From an uncultured Alphaproteobacteria bacterium (GTDB lineage: Bacteria > Pseudomonadota > Alphaproteobacteria > Micavibrionales > Micavibrionaceae): DNA of 12,559 nucleotides. The stretch is taken from assembly GCA_937124505.1 (NCBI GenBank), contig CAKZKV010000196.1:1-12559 (forward strand), given 5' to 3'. Shown in pieces: positions 1-6,822 of the stretch; within the stretch, counting starts at the first letter, position 1; the number at the start of each line of letters is the position of its first letter. A program made the translations under genes and the position numbers. The notes beneath the pieces are model-generated. The model worked only from the letters and a program-made list of their open reading frames with translations, was not told the origin of the DNA and searched no databases.

Positions 1-772
1 GCGAATCCCCGACAAACAGGAATTCAATGTCCGGGTCATTTTCATTCAGCAGTTCCGCCGCTTCGAGAATCGTTTGATAAGGATGTCCCGCATTCATATT
101 TCCCGCATATAACACGCGGAATTTTTGTGGCATGTCTTCCGGCTGTGTGGCTTTCTGTTCTTTTTTTGTCGTGAGTTGGGACGGCCAGTTCGGAATCACG
201 GTAATCTGGCTGCTGATAACGCCTTTTTTTTGCAAGGCGCTTTTCATACAAACGCCGATCGCCACAACACGGCTACAGGATTTTAAGGCGCGACTTGTCA
301 GGAAATCCAGCGCCCTATAGAGCGGGGCGGGTAATTTATAATGCAGGGCTTTCAGAATGTCAGGATAAAGATCCTGTGACCAGTGGATGTGATCGGCGCG
401 TTTGAGAAGTGCCAGCCATGCCCCAAGAATAACAAAAAACGGCGGATCGGTCTTTGTGATAATAACAGCCGGTCTGGGAAGGAAGAGTGCCCTCAGGAAC
501 AGGCGCAGGGAGATCAGCAAATTTGCAAAAACAGAGCGGGGGTTTTGCACGCCTTTGACACGTACAACTTCAATGCCGTGTGTGTCTCTCTTTGCATCGG
601 CACTCTCCCCCGTTGTCAGGAGGGTGATATCATACCCTTCCTCACTCAGGTTTGCAGAGAGTTCCTGCAGCAAACGCCCCGTTGCGCCGCGCTCTGGCGG
701 AAGCACTCTGTTGATCATTAATAATTTGCGGTTGATGGCCCGCGGATTTTTCTCTTGTTTTGACGACGCCAT
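1..772 (-). CDS. Glycosyltransferase family 4 (partial, C-terminus outside window)
   Basis: Reading the minus strand from an ATG at 772 gives an open frame of 257 codons that is still open at the left edge, so the C-terminus is missing. The N-terminus has the GT-B start of WcaI-like family-4 glycosyltransferases (residues 17-40, with NRVLPPERGATG and LLQELS). Further on are ITKTDPPFF (106-113), HWSQDLYPD (130-138), VIPNW (192-196) and the start of the second Rossmann domain, RVLYAGN (219-225). Enzymes of this type transfer a sugar from a nucleotide-sugar to a growing surface polysaccharide at the cytoplasmic membrane face. The upstream neighbour is an O-antigen ligase-like protein, which fits that role. 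The conserved N-terminal strand begins just before MINR, so ATG 772 is preferred to ATG 718. Neither has a clear Shine-Dalgarno sequence, and the first overlaps the upstream gene by 131 bp. The family call is secure; the donor and acceptor are unknown. Confidence 0.9.
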   Translation of the reverse strand, partial: MASSKQEKNPRAINRKLLMINRVLPPERGATGRLLQELSANLSEEGYDITLLTTGESADAKRDTHGIEVVRVKGVQNPRSVFANLLISLRLFLRALFLPRPAVIITKTDPPFFVILGAWLALLKRADHIHWSQDLYPDILKALHYKLPAPLYRALDFLTSRALKSCSRVVAIGVCMKSALQKKGVISSQITVIPNWPSQLTTKKEQKATQPEDMPQKFRVLYAGNMNAGHPYQTILEAAELLNENDPDIEFLFVGDS

Positions 773-1925
773 AACAAGCAATCAACATCAAGATGAAACC
801 AAAATCCAGTGATTTATAGCTTGCGTACAGGAAAATATCTATTGCAAAGGGCCAGAATAACGCGCAGGCCAAAACCGGAGAGGTTCTATAAAGCGCTGGA
901 AAGCGCAGAAACAGTGTGCCGAGAAAGCTAACGGTCAGAATCGTTCCGAGTAATCCTGTTTTTAGAAGAGAGGCACTGATCAGGCTGTGTGTGTAATTCA
1001 CGCTCAAATCACCAACAGCAGGGGATTGTACCGTTCCGCCCCATCCCTGCCCAAACAGGGCACTCAGGGAGGAATCGGCAACGCGTTCCCAAACGGCCAG
1101 TAATTCAAAAAAACGCATATTGGAACCAACGGCCCTGTTTTTTTCAAGGAGTTCGTAAAAAAGGGAGGTCGCATGGGAACCAATCAATAAAAAGATCGCA
1201 TATACGCCGAGTATGATCAGAAGAAAGCGGAGCAGACTGTATCTCAAAACCAGCCCTGATAAAAAAGCATTATTCAGTAATAACGCGCCGAAGCTGGCGC
1301 GCTGGAGAACGGCCCCCATCGCCGCGGCAGGAAGCAGGCTTAGACAAGCCGTGAAAATAAAAAAGGCAGGACGGCGAACACTGATATAAAAAACCGCAAG
1401 ACCGCTCAGGTATAGTGCCGCGAACAGAACGGTAGGCGCATTGACCAGATACAGGGCGTCAAGATTGGTTATGTGTGCGCTGCCGTCTTTCAACACAACC
1501 AGACCTCTGAAAGAAAAGATCAGTCCGGCACAGATCACGCATCCCAATAGTGTTTTTTGTTGGCACAGAGAGAGACGTTGCAGCAGGTCATAAGCAAAAA
1601 ACGGGAGCAACAGGAACAGGAAGGGGAAAAGATCCCGAATCACGGCGCTGATATCATTCCCATTGATGATTGCCATGAGTAAGGGCGCTGTCAGACCATA
1701 AATCAGAAGCAGCCGCCCGGTTTTCATCCAGAGGGGTTCGTTTTCTTTTGTGACCAGTAATAAAAACGCAATTTGTGGCAGGCCGAACGCCAAAACCAGA
1801 CCCAGACCGATGATCAGTTCGATCAAACCCGGATGGTCGGGTGTCGGATATCCGAACCCCGCATAACAAAGAATTGTGAATAGCAGAACCCGAAAGCGAA
1901 AGGCCGTAATCGTATCTGAAAACAT
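642..1925 (-). CDS. O-antigen ligase/polymerase-like polytopic membrane protein
   Basis: A 427-residue, very hydrophobic protein with roughly ten to twelve predicted membrane helices. Near residues 207-216 it has QRASFGALL, and near 290-326 FGQGWGG followed by a loop with NYTHSLISASLLKTGLLG. That layout, an Arg-containing segment and then G-x-G-x-G before a periplasmic-loop H-S/N motif, is typical of Wzy polymerases and WaaL-type ligases, which move or polymerise lipid-linked glycans on the outer face of the inner membrane. The start at 1925 is chosen because AAGG lies 5 bases upstream, on top of the stop codon of the preceding permease gene (translational coupling). An in-frame ATG at 1946 would add 7 residues but has no properly spaced ribosome site. 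The last helix ends near residue 388; the roughly 35 hydrophilic residues after it overlap the following glycosyltransferase gene. The superfamily call is fairly sure; ligase versus polymerase cannot be decided. Confidence 0.72.
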   Translation of the reverse strand: MFSDTITAFRFRVLLFTILCYAGFGYPTPDHPGLIELIIGLGLVLAFGLPQIAFLLLVTKENEPLWMKTGRLLLIYGLTAPLLMAIINGNDISAVIRDLFPFLFLLLPFFAYDLLQRLSLCQQKTLLGCVICAGLIFSFRGLVVLKDGSAHITNLDALYLVNAPTVLFAALYLSGLAVFYISVRRPAFFIFTACLSLLPAAAMGAVLQRASFGALLLNNAFLSGLVLRYSLLRFLLIILGVYAIFLLIGSHATSLFYELLEKNRAVGSNMRFFELLAVWERVADSSLSALFGQGWGGTVQSPAVGDLSVNYTHSLISASLLKTGLLGTILTVSFLGTLFLRFPALYRTSPVLACALFWPFAIDIFLYASYKSLDFGFILMLIACYGVVKTREKSAGHQPQIINDQQSASARARRNGAFAAGTLCKPE

Positions 1926-1932
1926 ATTTACC

Positions 1933-2745
1933 TTAAAAGAGTTCATCCCCCATCATACTCAAGGCCAGAATAATCATAAAGCCTGCAAAAATTTTCTTCA
2001 GTTTTTTTGAATCGAGATGGTGGGCCAGACGCGCACCGTAAACCGCAGTGACGGAACTGCAACAGACCACCGCAAACCAGGCGGGCAAATAAATATAGCC
2101 CAGTGTATGTGGCACGCCTGTCTGCTCTGACCAGCCGGTCAGGACAAAGCCGATGGCAGAGGGGACCGCGATACACAGGCCTATGGCAGAAGCCGTCCCA
2201 ACGGCCTGCCTCATGTCCGTTTTAAAAAAAGACATGTAGGGAACAGTCAGGGTTGCGCCACCAATCCCCATAAGTCCCGACAGGCATCCGATGACTGCTC
2301 CTGAGAGGGCAGAGACTATTTTACCGGGAAATTCCGCCGTGCCTTTAAGTCTGTCCGGGCCAAGAGCCATTAAGGCAGCCAGACCCATAATCATAAATGC
2401 AAAAAAGGATTTCAAGGAAGCGCTGGGAAGCAGATCGGCAATGATGGAAGCTAAAAGGCTGCCAAGGACAATCCCCGGTGCAAGTTTTAACAGGATATCC
2501 CGGCGAATGTTATGCCGGACAGCATGTGCCCGAACGGATGAGCTGCCGGTTACAAGAATCGTCGCAAGCGCGGTGGCAATACTGATTTGCATGACATGCG
2601 ATGCTTCGGGATAAAGCCATAGCAAGGTGTAATAAAATCCGGGAACCAGGATAATACCGCCGCCGACCCCGAACAGACCGGCCAGCAAGCCGGCAAAAGC
2701 GCCAAGACACATGTAAATCAGCAAAGCCATAGCAAAAATAGACAT
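1933..2745 (-). CDS. TauE/SafE family permease (sulfite exporter-like)
   Basis: A 270-residue membrane protein with about eight hydrophobic helices and the internal repeat typical of the TauE/SafE (DUF81) family. The first repeat motif is GLFGVGGGIILVPGF (residues 23-37) and the second is GLMGIGGATLTVPY (157-170). Members move small organic or sulfur anions such as sulfite, sulfoacetate or taurine-derived compounds across the inner membrane. The substrate here cannot be inferred, and no sulfur-metabolism gene is nearby. The length is normal for the family. The start at 2745 gives the usual short leader into helix 1. No good Shine-Dalgarno is visible before it, nor before the alternative Met at residue 6. 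The gene lies 32 bp after the secreted-protein gene, and its stop codon overlaps the ribosome site of the ligase-like gene, so it is probably co-transcribed with both. Confidence 0.88.
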   Translation of the reverse strand: MSIFAMALLIYMCLGAFAGLLAGLFGVGGGIILVPGFYYTLLWLYPEASHVMQISIATALATILVTGSSSVRAHAVRHNIRRDILLKLAPGIVLGSLLASIIADLLPSASLKSFFAFMIMGLAALMALGPDRLKGTAEFPGKIVSALSGAVIGCLSGLMGIGGATLTVPYMSFFKTDMRQAVGTASAIGLCIAVPSAIGFVLTGWSEQTGVPHTLGYIYLPAWFAVVCCSSVTAVYGARLAHHLDSKKLKKIFAGFMIILALSMMGDELF

Positions 2746-2777
2746 GGCAGCAGGCTATAGATGTTTGTCAGAGAAAT

Positions 2778-3479
2778 CTATTTATAAAAGAAAGGTTTGA
2801 TCGTCCCGTCTTTACTGGGTCTTGCAGTTGGTACGACAACCGAAGGACGCGATGCTTTATCATCTTCTTCTGCGTTTTGAAACGGTTTGTATATATTTTG
2901 TTCCCACATTTTTTGTTTCTGTGCCGTCAGTTTCTCTTCTTGCTTGTCTGCCCGCTTTTTCTCACGTTCGGCATTGCGTACTTCGCGTTTGAAAAGGCGT
3001 CCCTGCTTCGTGCTTAAATATTCACGCGTATGTTCGTCAACCATATTATGTGCAATGTAAAACTTGTTACGCCGTTCCCACTGCTTCAAACGGTTTTCTT
3101 CTTCCTGATCACGTATGTTTTCCAGCGTGATTTCGATCATATTCTCATCCATACCATCAAAGATGCTGGTCAGGCGTAGTTGACTACGGGCATCATTGGA
3201 GTCGGCGGTTGCTGATAAAGAACGTGAATAAGGAAGTTCTTCCCCGGCTTTTAGCAATTCCATTGAATTTCGTGACGTGGGGCCGTTTCTGCGAGAATTG
3301 TTGTTTGGCCTACCGTAGTTATGCCGTTTTCCTGACAGGATAGATTTTAGATTCAACGGCTTAACAGATGGAGTTTTCACCGGATCCCATGTTTTAACAG
3401 GCGCATTATCCTGTGCTTGCGCAGATATAACAAATACGGGCACACACAGAAAACACAATGCGAGGACAAAAATTCTCAT
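2778..3479 (-). CDS. Secreted hypothetical protein, charged helical C-terminal half
   Basis: Not a family I recognise. The 233-residue protein begins with a clear Sec signal peptide (residues 1-22; hydrophobic core FVLALCFLCVPVFVI, likely cleavage after SAQA), so the mature protein should be periplasmic or exported. Residues 23-75 are basic and rich in Pro and Asn. Residues 110-197 are a long, highly charged Arg/Lys/Glu-rich segment likely to form a continuous helix or coiled coil. The tail (198-233) is a Pro/Ser-rich linker ending in IKPFFYK. The start at 3479 is supported by the signal peptide and by AAGGA a few bases upstream. It is the first gene of a minus-strand run leading into the TauE/SafE permease and polysaccharide genes, and it shares an AT-rich divergent control region with the gene at 3632. 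Confidence 0.82.
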   Translation of the reverse strand: MRIFVLALCFLCVPVFVISAQAQDNAPVKTWDPVKTPSVKPLNLKSILSGKRHNYGRPNNNSRRNGPTSRNSMELLKAGEELPYSRSLSATADSNDARSQLRLTSIFDGMDENMIEITLENIRDQEEENRLKQWERRNKFYIAHNMVDEHTREYLSTKQGRLFKREVRNAEREKKRADKQEEKLTAQKQKMWEQNIYKPFQNAEEDDKASRPSVVVPTARPSKDGTIKPFFYK

Positions 3480-3631
3480 ATATCCTTAATTATAACGACT
3501 ACGTAAAAAAATAGAAAGTTTTTCAGTACATATCAGAAAAAAATAAAATGCTGCCTATTTTTAAGAGCTTTTTAAGACTCATCGATCACAATATTTCCGT
3601 AAGACAAAGTGTCTGCTAAGGGAGCGTTGAT
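3480..3631. promoter_or_regulatory. AT-rich divergent promoter region
   Basis: These 152 bp separate two divergently transcribed unknown genes and are the longest non-coding stretch in the window. They are strongly AT-rich with several A and T tracts. They contain a tandem TTTTTAAGA repeat (listed separately as a CtrA-like box), an AATATT hexamer at 3590-3595 that could serve as a -10 element for the plus-strand gene, and Shine-Dalgarno sequences at both ends (AAGGA before 3479 on the minus strand, AAGGGAG at 3618-3624 on the plus strand). A region with promoters for both genes is the simplest reading, but exact start sites cannot be fixed by eye. Confidence 0.6.
3561..3575 (+). promoter_or_regulatory. 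Candidate CtrA binding box (TTAA-N7-TTAA)
   Basis: The sequence has TTAA at 3561-3564 and again at 3572-3575, with exactly seven bases between. It sits within a direct repeat of TTTTTAAGA (3558-3566 and 3569-3577, period 11 bp, about one helical turn). The CtrA cell-cycle regulator of Alphaproteobacteria recognises TTAA-N7-TTAAC; here the base after the second half is G instead of C. The box lies 57 bp before the start of the plus-strand gene. An AATATT -10-like hexamer follows at 3590-3595, which places the box over the -35 region as in CtrA-activated promoters. Because the region is AT-rich, a chance match is possible. Confidence 0.4.
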
Positions 3632-4258
3632 ATGAAAATAAAAATTGAAGAATTTATTGAGAAAACAGGACTGAAAGAGCCGCTGTATCCCGGTAAAAGA
3701 ATGGTGCAAACCTGTGCTGTAGGGCCGTTCAAAAGTCATTGCATTGTGTATGACTGGCGTGATCCTGATCAGTTGATTATAGAAATAAAAGCCGGTACAT
3801 CAGGACATGCGCTTCCTTTTAAAGAACTGAAAAACTATCCGGTCAGTTTCCAGGCAGATACACATGTGATTATTGAGATTTCAAACAGAGAAGAAGAGGA
3901 AGGCGAAGGGGCTAAGGGAAAAGCAGGCGGCAGTGGAAAGCGTGCCCCTAAAGAGAAAAAATCCCTGACAGGGTTTATGCAGGTGGCTGAGGGGAAAATC
4001 CCTGATGCCGGTCAGATTGTTGAAATGGTTGTCATGGGCAAGGAAATTGCCATGGAAGCTTTTGGACAGGTCTTTGAGGCATTGGCCAATCAGATCGAGA
4101 AGCTAAAAATATCTCCCACGGATTTGCTGGCAAAGGCCTCAAATCTGATTACCAAATATACGCCGCCGGCCTTCATGGAGGCGAAAGGGGATGAGCAGGC
4201 AACGTATAATTACGACCGTGACAAGATTGGCCCGATGTTCGGGATCAGTCCGAGTTAG
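3632..4258 (+). CDS. Hypothetical protein, two-domain with charged linker
   Basis: I do not recognise this 208-residue protein. No signal peptide or membrane helix is visible, so it is probably cytoplasmic. Residues 1-85 look like a compact beta-rich domain (alternating strands such as HCIVYDW, QLIIEIKAG and THVIIEIS). Residues 86-110 are a low-complexity Glu/Gly/Lys linker. Residues 111-178 are mostly helical, with a Met-rich amphipathic stretch (EMVVMGKEIAMEAFGQVFEAL). The tail ends in YDRDKIGPMFGISPS. The start is well supported by AAGGGAG seven bases upstream. It reads divergently from the secreted-protein gene, next to a CtrA-like box, and its stop lies only two bases from the stop of the convergent gene at 4261. 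No function is proposed. Confidence 0.82.
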   Translation: MKIKIEEFIEKTGLKEPLYPGKRMVQTCAVGPFKSHCIVYDWRDPDQLIIEIKAGTSGHALPFKELKNYPVSFQADTHVIIEISNREEEEGEGAKGKAGGSGKRAPKEKKSLTGFMQVAEGKIPDAGQIVEMVVMGKEIAMEAFGQVFEALANQIEKLKISPTDLLAKASNLITKYTPPAFMEAKGDEQATYNYDRDKIGPMFGISPS

Positions 4259-4260
4259 GC

Positions 4261-4728
4261 TTAAACTTCATCTTCATCAAATAGATACTCAGCCGAAGGA
4301 TCGAAAACGGCAGGATATTTCTCGTCCATATCGGCAAGCTCTGTCTCGTTTTCTCCTTCAATAATGCGTTGCCTCTCAGCAAGATTATTTAAATAGATCG
4401 TATAAGCGGATTTTTGCGGTTTGAGTCCATTTTCTTTTGCTTTTTCAACAGCTTCCTCCAAAAAGTCAGAGAAAAAAGGCTCGCTCTGATCTCCATCATG
4501 GAACATTTCTCGCCATGCCTGCATTTGCTCATCATCCGTATCTCCCCTTTCAAAAAAACGGCCATCTGTTGTTGCGACAATATACCTGCCGTTATAATGA
4601 GGCATCACGTCCCTCACAGCGTCACATACAATCAACCTGACACCCCGGATATCCGGCTTTTTTCTGCCGATCCGATCAGGACGAAACAGTGTCGCCATGG
4701 CAACCATAAATGTCCGTAAAGTTTTCAT
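4261..4728 (-). CDS. Small acidic hypothetical protein, co-transcribed with aminotransferase
   Basis: A 155-residue protein I do not recognise. The first 25 residues are basic (MKTLRTF, then FRPDRIGRKK) and weakly hydrophobic, without a convincing signal peptide. Residues 29-60 look beta-rich (VRLIVCDAVRD, GRYIVATTDGRFFERGD). The remainder is helical and strongly acidic, ending DPSAEYLFDEDEV. Its start lies six bases after the aminotransferase stop codon, so it is the downstream gene of a two-gene operon; its own ribosome site is weak. The tight linkage may mean joint expression rather than shared function. It converges on the plus-strand unknown gene with only two bases between the stop codons. 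Confidence 0.75.
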   Translation of the reverse strand: MKTLRTFMVAMATLFRPDRIGRKKPDIRGVRLIVCDAVRDVMPHYNGRYIVATTDGRFFERGDTDDEQMQAWREMFHDGDQSEPFFSDFLEEAVEKAKENGLKPQKSAYTIYLNNLAERQRIIEGENETELADMDEKYPAVFDPSAEYLFDEDEV

Positions 4729-4734
4729 GCCATA

Positions 4735-6075
4735 TTAAAGTTGCTTCAGGTAATCGCCAATCAAGGTGAATATCTGGTCGATGTGATTTTCGTTCAGGAT
4801 GAGCGGTGGAGAGAGTGTGACCGTATTGGGCGCGCCGGGGCGCAGCATTAGGCCCTTGTCCCACATATCATTAAAAAATTTCCGTCCTAAATCGACCTCA
4901 CCTTTTTGGGGATGGAGTTCAATACCTGCCAGTATCCCCCAGTTGCGCAGGTCTTTAATGTGTGGTTTATCCGCCAGAGAATGCAGGGCTTCTTCCCATT
5001 TTGGGGCCATGGCGGCGGCGTTTTCAAAGATTTTCTCATCCAGATAAGTGTCTGCCGTGGCAATCGCAGCAGCGGCGGCCAGCGGATGACCGGAATAGGT
5101 GTAACCGTGATAAAGCTCAATCGCATCTTCAGGGCCTTGCATCAAACCGTCATAAATCTCTTCGGCGACGAAGGTTCCGGCCATCGGCATCGCACCGTTC
5201 GTCATGCCCTTTGCACATGTGATCATGTCCGGCTCAATCCCCAGAAATTCGGAAGCCGTGGCCTTTCCTGTACGGCCAAAACCGCTGATGACCTCGTCCA
5301 TAATCATCAAAACGCCGTGTTTTCGGGAAATCTCACGGAGACGCTCCAGATATCCTTTGGGGGGTGGCAAAACGCCGGTTGACCCGGATACAGGTTCGAC
5401 AATCACAGCGGCAACGTTCGAAGCATCATGCATATAGATTAACTCTTCCAGTGCATCCGCCAGATCCGCACCGCTTTCCGGCTGCCCCTTGCAAATGCCG
5501 TTTTTTTGCCAGTTCTGTGTGGTTGGTAAATGATCGACATTTGGCAAAAGCTGGCCGAAGGCTGCGCGGTTATAGGGAATCCCCCCAACAGAAATTCCGC
5601 CGAATCCGACACCATGATAAGCGCGTTCGCGGCCAATAAACAGGCGGCGTGTGCCTTCTCCTTTGGCGCGGTGATAAGCCAGCGCTATTTTTAGCGCGGT
5701 ATCCACGGCTTCGGAGCCGGAATTGCTGAAAAAGACACGGCTGATATTCTCCGGCATCATGGCGACCAGTTTGGAGGCGGCACGAAAGGCCGTGGGGTGG
5801 CCATAACGAAAGGTTGGAGCAAAGTCCAAATCTTCGAGCTGTGCCGCGATGGCCTGTTTGATACGCGGGACGTTATGCCCGGCATTGACGCACCACATAC
5901 CTGCCGATCCGTCAATAATCTGGCGTCCGTCCTGATCTGTGTAGTAGAGTCCATCTGCCGAGACGACGATCCTTGGATTCTTTTTAAAGCGGCGCTGGGC
6001 CGTGAAAGGCATCCATAATTCTTCCAGAGAATTGGCAGAAATTTTAAAATCATAGGGAGGAAAGTCTTTATCCAT
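4735..6075 (-). CDS. Class III omega-aminotransferase, beta-alanine:pyruvate transaminase type
   Basis: A 446-residue PLP-dependent fold-type I aminotransferase, full length for the class III family. It closely resembles Pseudomonas omega-amino acid:pyruvate (beta-alanine:pyruvate) transaminase. Recognisable blocks are LWMPFTAQRRF (20-30), AGMWCVNAGH (58-67), the phosphate-binding SGSEAVDTALKIALAYHRA (119-137), RAYHGVGFGGISVGG (151-165), EPVSGSTGVLPPPKGYLERLR (227-247), the PLP-ring Asp in MDEVISGFGR (D260), the Schiff-base lysine K289 in ITCAKGMTNG, and HGYTYSGHP (323-331). R412 occupies the place of the substrate-carboxylate Arg. The expected reaction is amino transfer from beta-alanine or similar omega-amino acids to pyruvate, in the cytoplasm. 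The start at 6075 has an excellent AAAGGAG six bases upstream. It is followed at once by the 155-residue unknown gene. The exact amine donor remains uncertain. Confidence 0.92.
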   Translation of the reverse strand: MDKDFPPYDFKISANSLEELWMPFTAQRRFKKNPRIVVSADGLYYTDQDGRQIIDGSAGMWCVNAGHNVPRIKQAIAAQLEDLDFAPTFRYGHPTAFRAASKLVAMMPENISRVFFSNSGSEAVDTALKIALAYHRAKGEGTRRLFIGRERAYHGVGFGGISVGGIPYNRAAFGQLLPNVDHLPTTQNWQKNGICKGQPESGADLADALEELIYMHDASNVAAVIVEPVSGSTGVLPPPKGYLERLREISRKHGVLMIMDEVISGFGRTGKATASEFLGIEPDMITCAKGMTNGAMPMAGTFVAEEIYDGLMQGPEDAIELYHGYTYSGHPLAAAAAIATADTYLDEKIFENAAAMAPKWEEALHSLADKPHIKDLRNWGILAGIELHPQKGEVDLGRKFFNDMWDKGLMLRPGAPNTVTLSPPLILNENHIDQIFTLIGDYLKQL

Positions 6076-6081
6076 CTTGAA

Positions 6082-6088
6082 CTCCTTT
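6082..6088 (-). promoter_or_regulatory. Strong ribosome binding site of aminotransferase
   Basis: On the minus strand the sequence AAAGGAG ends six bases before the ATG at 6075. It is the best Shine-Dalgarno match in the window and settles the start of the aminotransferase gene. Confidence 0.75.
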
Positions 6089-6095
6089 CAGTCTC

Positions 6096-6123
6096 ACTAT
6101 ACAGTTTATCAGAAAAACCTTAA
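6096..6123 (-). promoter_or_regulatory. Possible promoter of the aminotransferase operon
   Basis: On the minus strand, TATAGT (6096-6101) is a good -10 hexamer, with TTAAGG (6118-6123) 16 bases upstream as a weak -35. The predicted start of transcription would lie around 6089, just upstream of the AAAGGAG ribosome site. Only 51 bp separate the divergent aminotransferase and rhomboid genes, so both must share this short control region. The -10 match is good and the -35 match poor. Confidence 0.3.
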
Positions 6124-6126
6124 TGA

Positions 6127-6822
6127 ATGAACGCAATGAGCGAAAAAGACGACAATATAGCAGACATCGAAAGCGCACGGACAGAAAGCAAGAAACAGCC
6201 GAAGCCAAAGCCGCCGCCCTTGTTTAATATCCCTTCGGCAACGAAATGGCTGGCCTTCATCATGATCGGCATTTTTTTCGTTCAGGAAGTCAGTATGACC
6301 CCACAGGGAGAATTGACATTTTTGAGTACCTTTGGTTTTGTGCCGACAAATCTGACTGATTTTGTGCCGGCATTATGGCCGAGTCTGTTCAGCCCGATTA
6401 CGTACATGTTTATTCACGCGAACCTGACTCACCTTATTATAAATCTCGCGATGCTGCTGGCATTTGGCTCTGGGCTGGAGAGATGGCTGGGTCGCGGAAA
6501 GTTTCTGTTTTTATTTTTTGGGTCTGGCCTGTTTGCTATTCTGGCTCACTATATCATGAATAATTATTCTCCGGATGTTGTCATTGGTGCCTCCGGTGCG
6601 ACCAGCGGCTTATTTGCAGCGGGAATAGTTATGTTGCGCAATATGGGAACGGGAATTGGCTCCGGCCCTTACGGTCTTTATCCTCTGATTGTACTTTTCG
6701 TCGCGATCACGGTTGTTTTTGGCCTGACGGGAGGGCCCGGGGCCAGCGCAGTTGCCTGGTATGCACATTTAGGCGGATTCGCCGGAGGGCTTTTAATTAT
6801 GAAGCTTATGAAGAAGCTGTAA
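6127..6822 (+). CDS. Rhomboid family intramembrane serine protease
   Basis: A 231-residue rhomboid (S54 family) with about six membrane helices after a hydrophilic N-terminal tail (residues 1-35, charged and then KPKPPP). The diagnostic motifs are present: H97-x4-H102-x3-N106 (HANLTHLIINL) in helix 2, the catalytic serine S156 in GASGATSG, and the catalytic histidine H214 in AHLGGFAGG. GSGLERWLG (114-122) follows helix 2. Rhomboids cut membrane-spanning substrates within or near the bilayer; the substrate here is unknown. The catalytic dyad and oxyanion residues look intact, so it should be active. Starts at 6127 and 6136 are both possible and neither has a clear ribosome site. The gene is divergent from the aminotransferase, and its last 17 bp overlap the 3' end of the convergent hemY. 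Confidence 0.93.
   Translation: MNAMSEKDDNIADIESARTESKKQPKPKPPPLFNIPSATKWLAFIMIGIFFVQEVSMTPQGELTFLSTFGFVPTNLTDFVPALWPSLFSPITYMFIHANLTHLIINLAMLLAFGSGLERWLGRGKFLFLFFGSGLFAILAHYIMNNYSPDVVIGASGATSGLFAAGIVMLRNMGTGIGSGPYGLYPLIVLFVAITVVFGLTGGPGASAVAWYAHLGGFAGGLLIMKLMKKL

Noticed and set aside
402..812. A 136-codon plus-strand frame near the left edge
   Set aside because: It is opposite the glycosyltransferase frame, which has clear family motifs; the plus-strand translation has none.
1926..1946. The upstream ATG at 1946 as the start of the ligase-like gene
   Set aside because: G-rich sequence abuts that ATG with no spacing, while the ATG at 1925 has AAGG at normal distance overlapping the upstream stop codon.
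2750..2777. An ATAGAT/ATCTAT inverted repeat between the secreted-protein and TauE genes
   Set aside because: A six-base AT-rich stem with a 13-base loop is weak and easily arises by chance; it is not a credible terminator or operator.
3489..3494. A perfect TATAAT on the minus strand just before the secreted-protein gene
   Set aside because: It almost abuts the AAGGA ribosome site. Transcription from it would begin downstream of that site, and there is no good -35, so it is probably a chance match in an AT-rich region.
4906..5382. A 158-codon plus-strand frame opposite the aminotransferase
   Set aside because: It is antisense to a highly conserved enzyme, with low-complexity composition and no ribosome site or family motif.
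6772..6800. A GGCG-GATT-CGCC hairpin followed by TTTT near the end of the rhomboid gene, as a terminator
   Set aside because: The stem is only 4 bp, it is separated from the T run by several bases, and it lies inside the coding sequence for the catalytic-His motif AHLGGFAGG.
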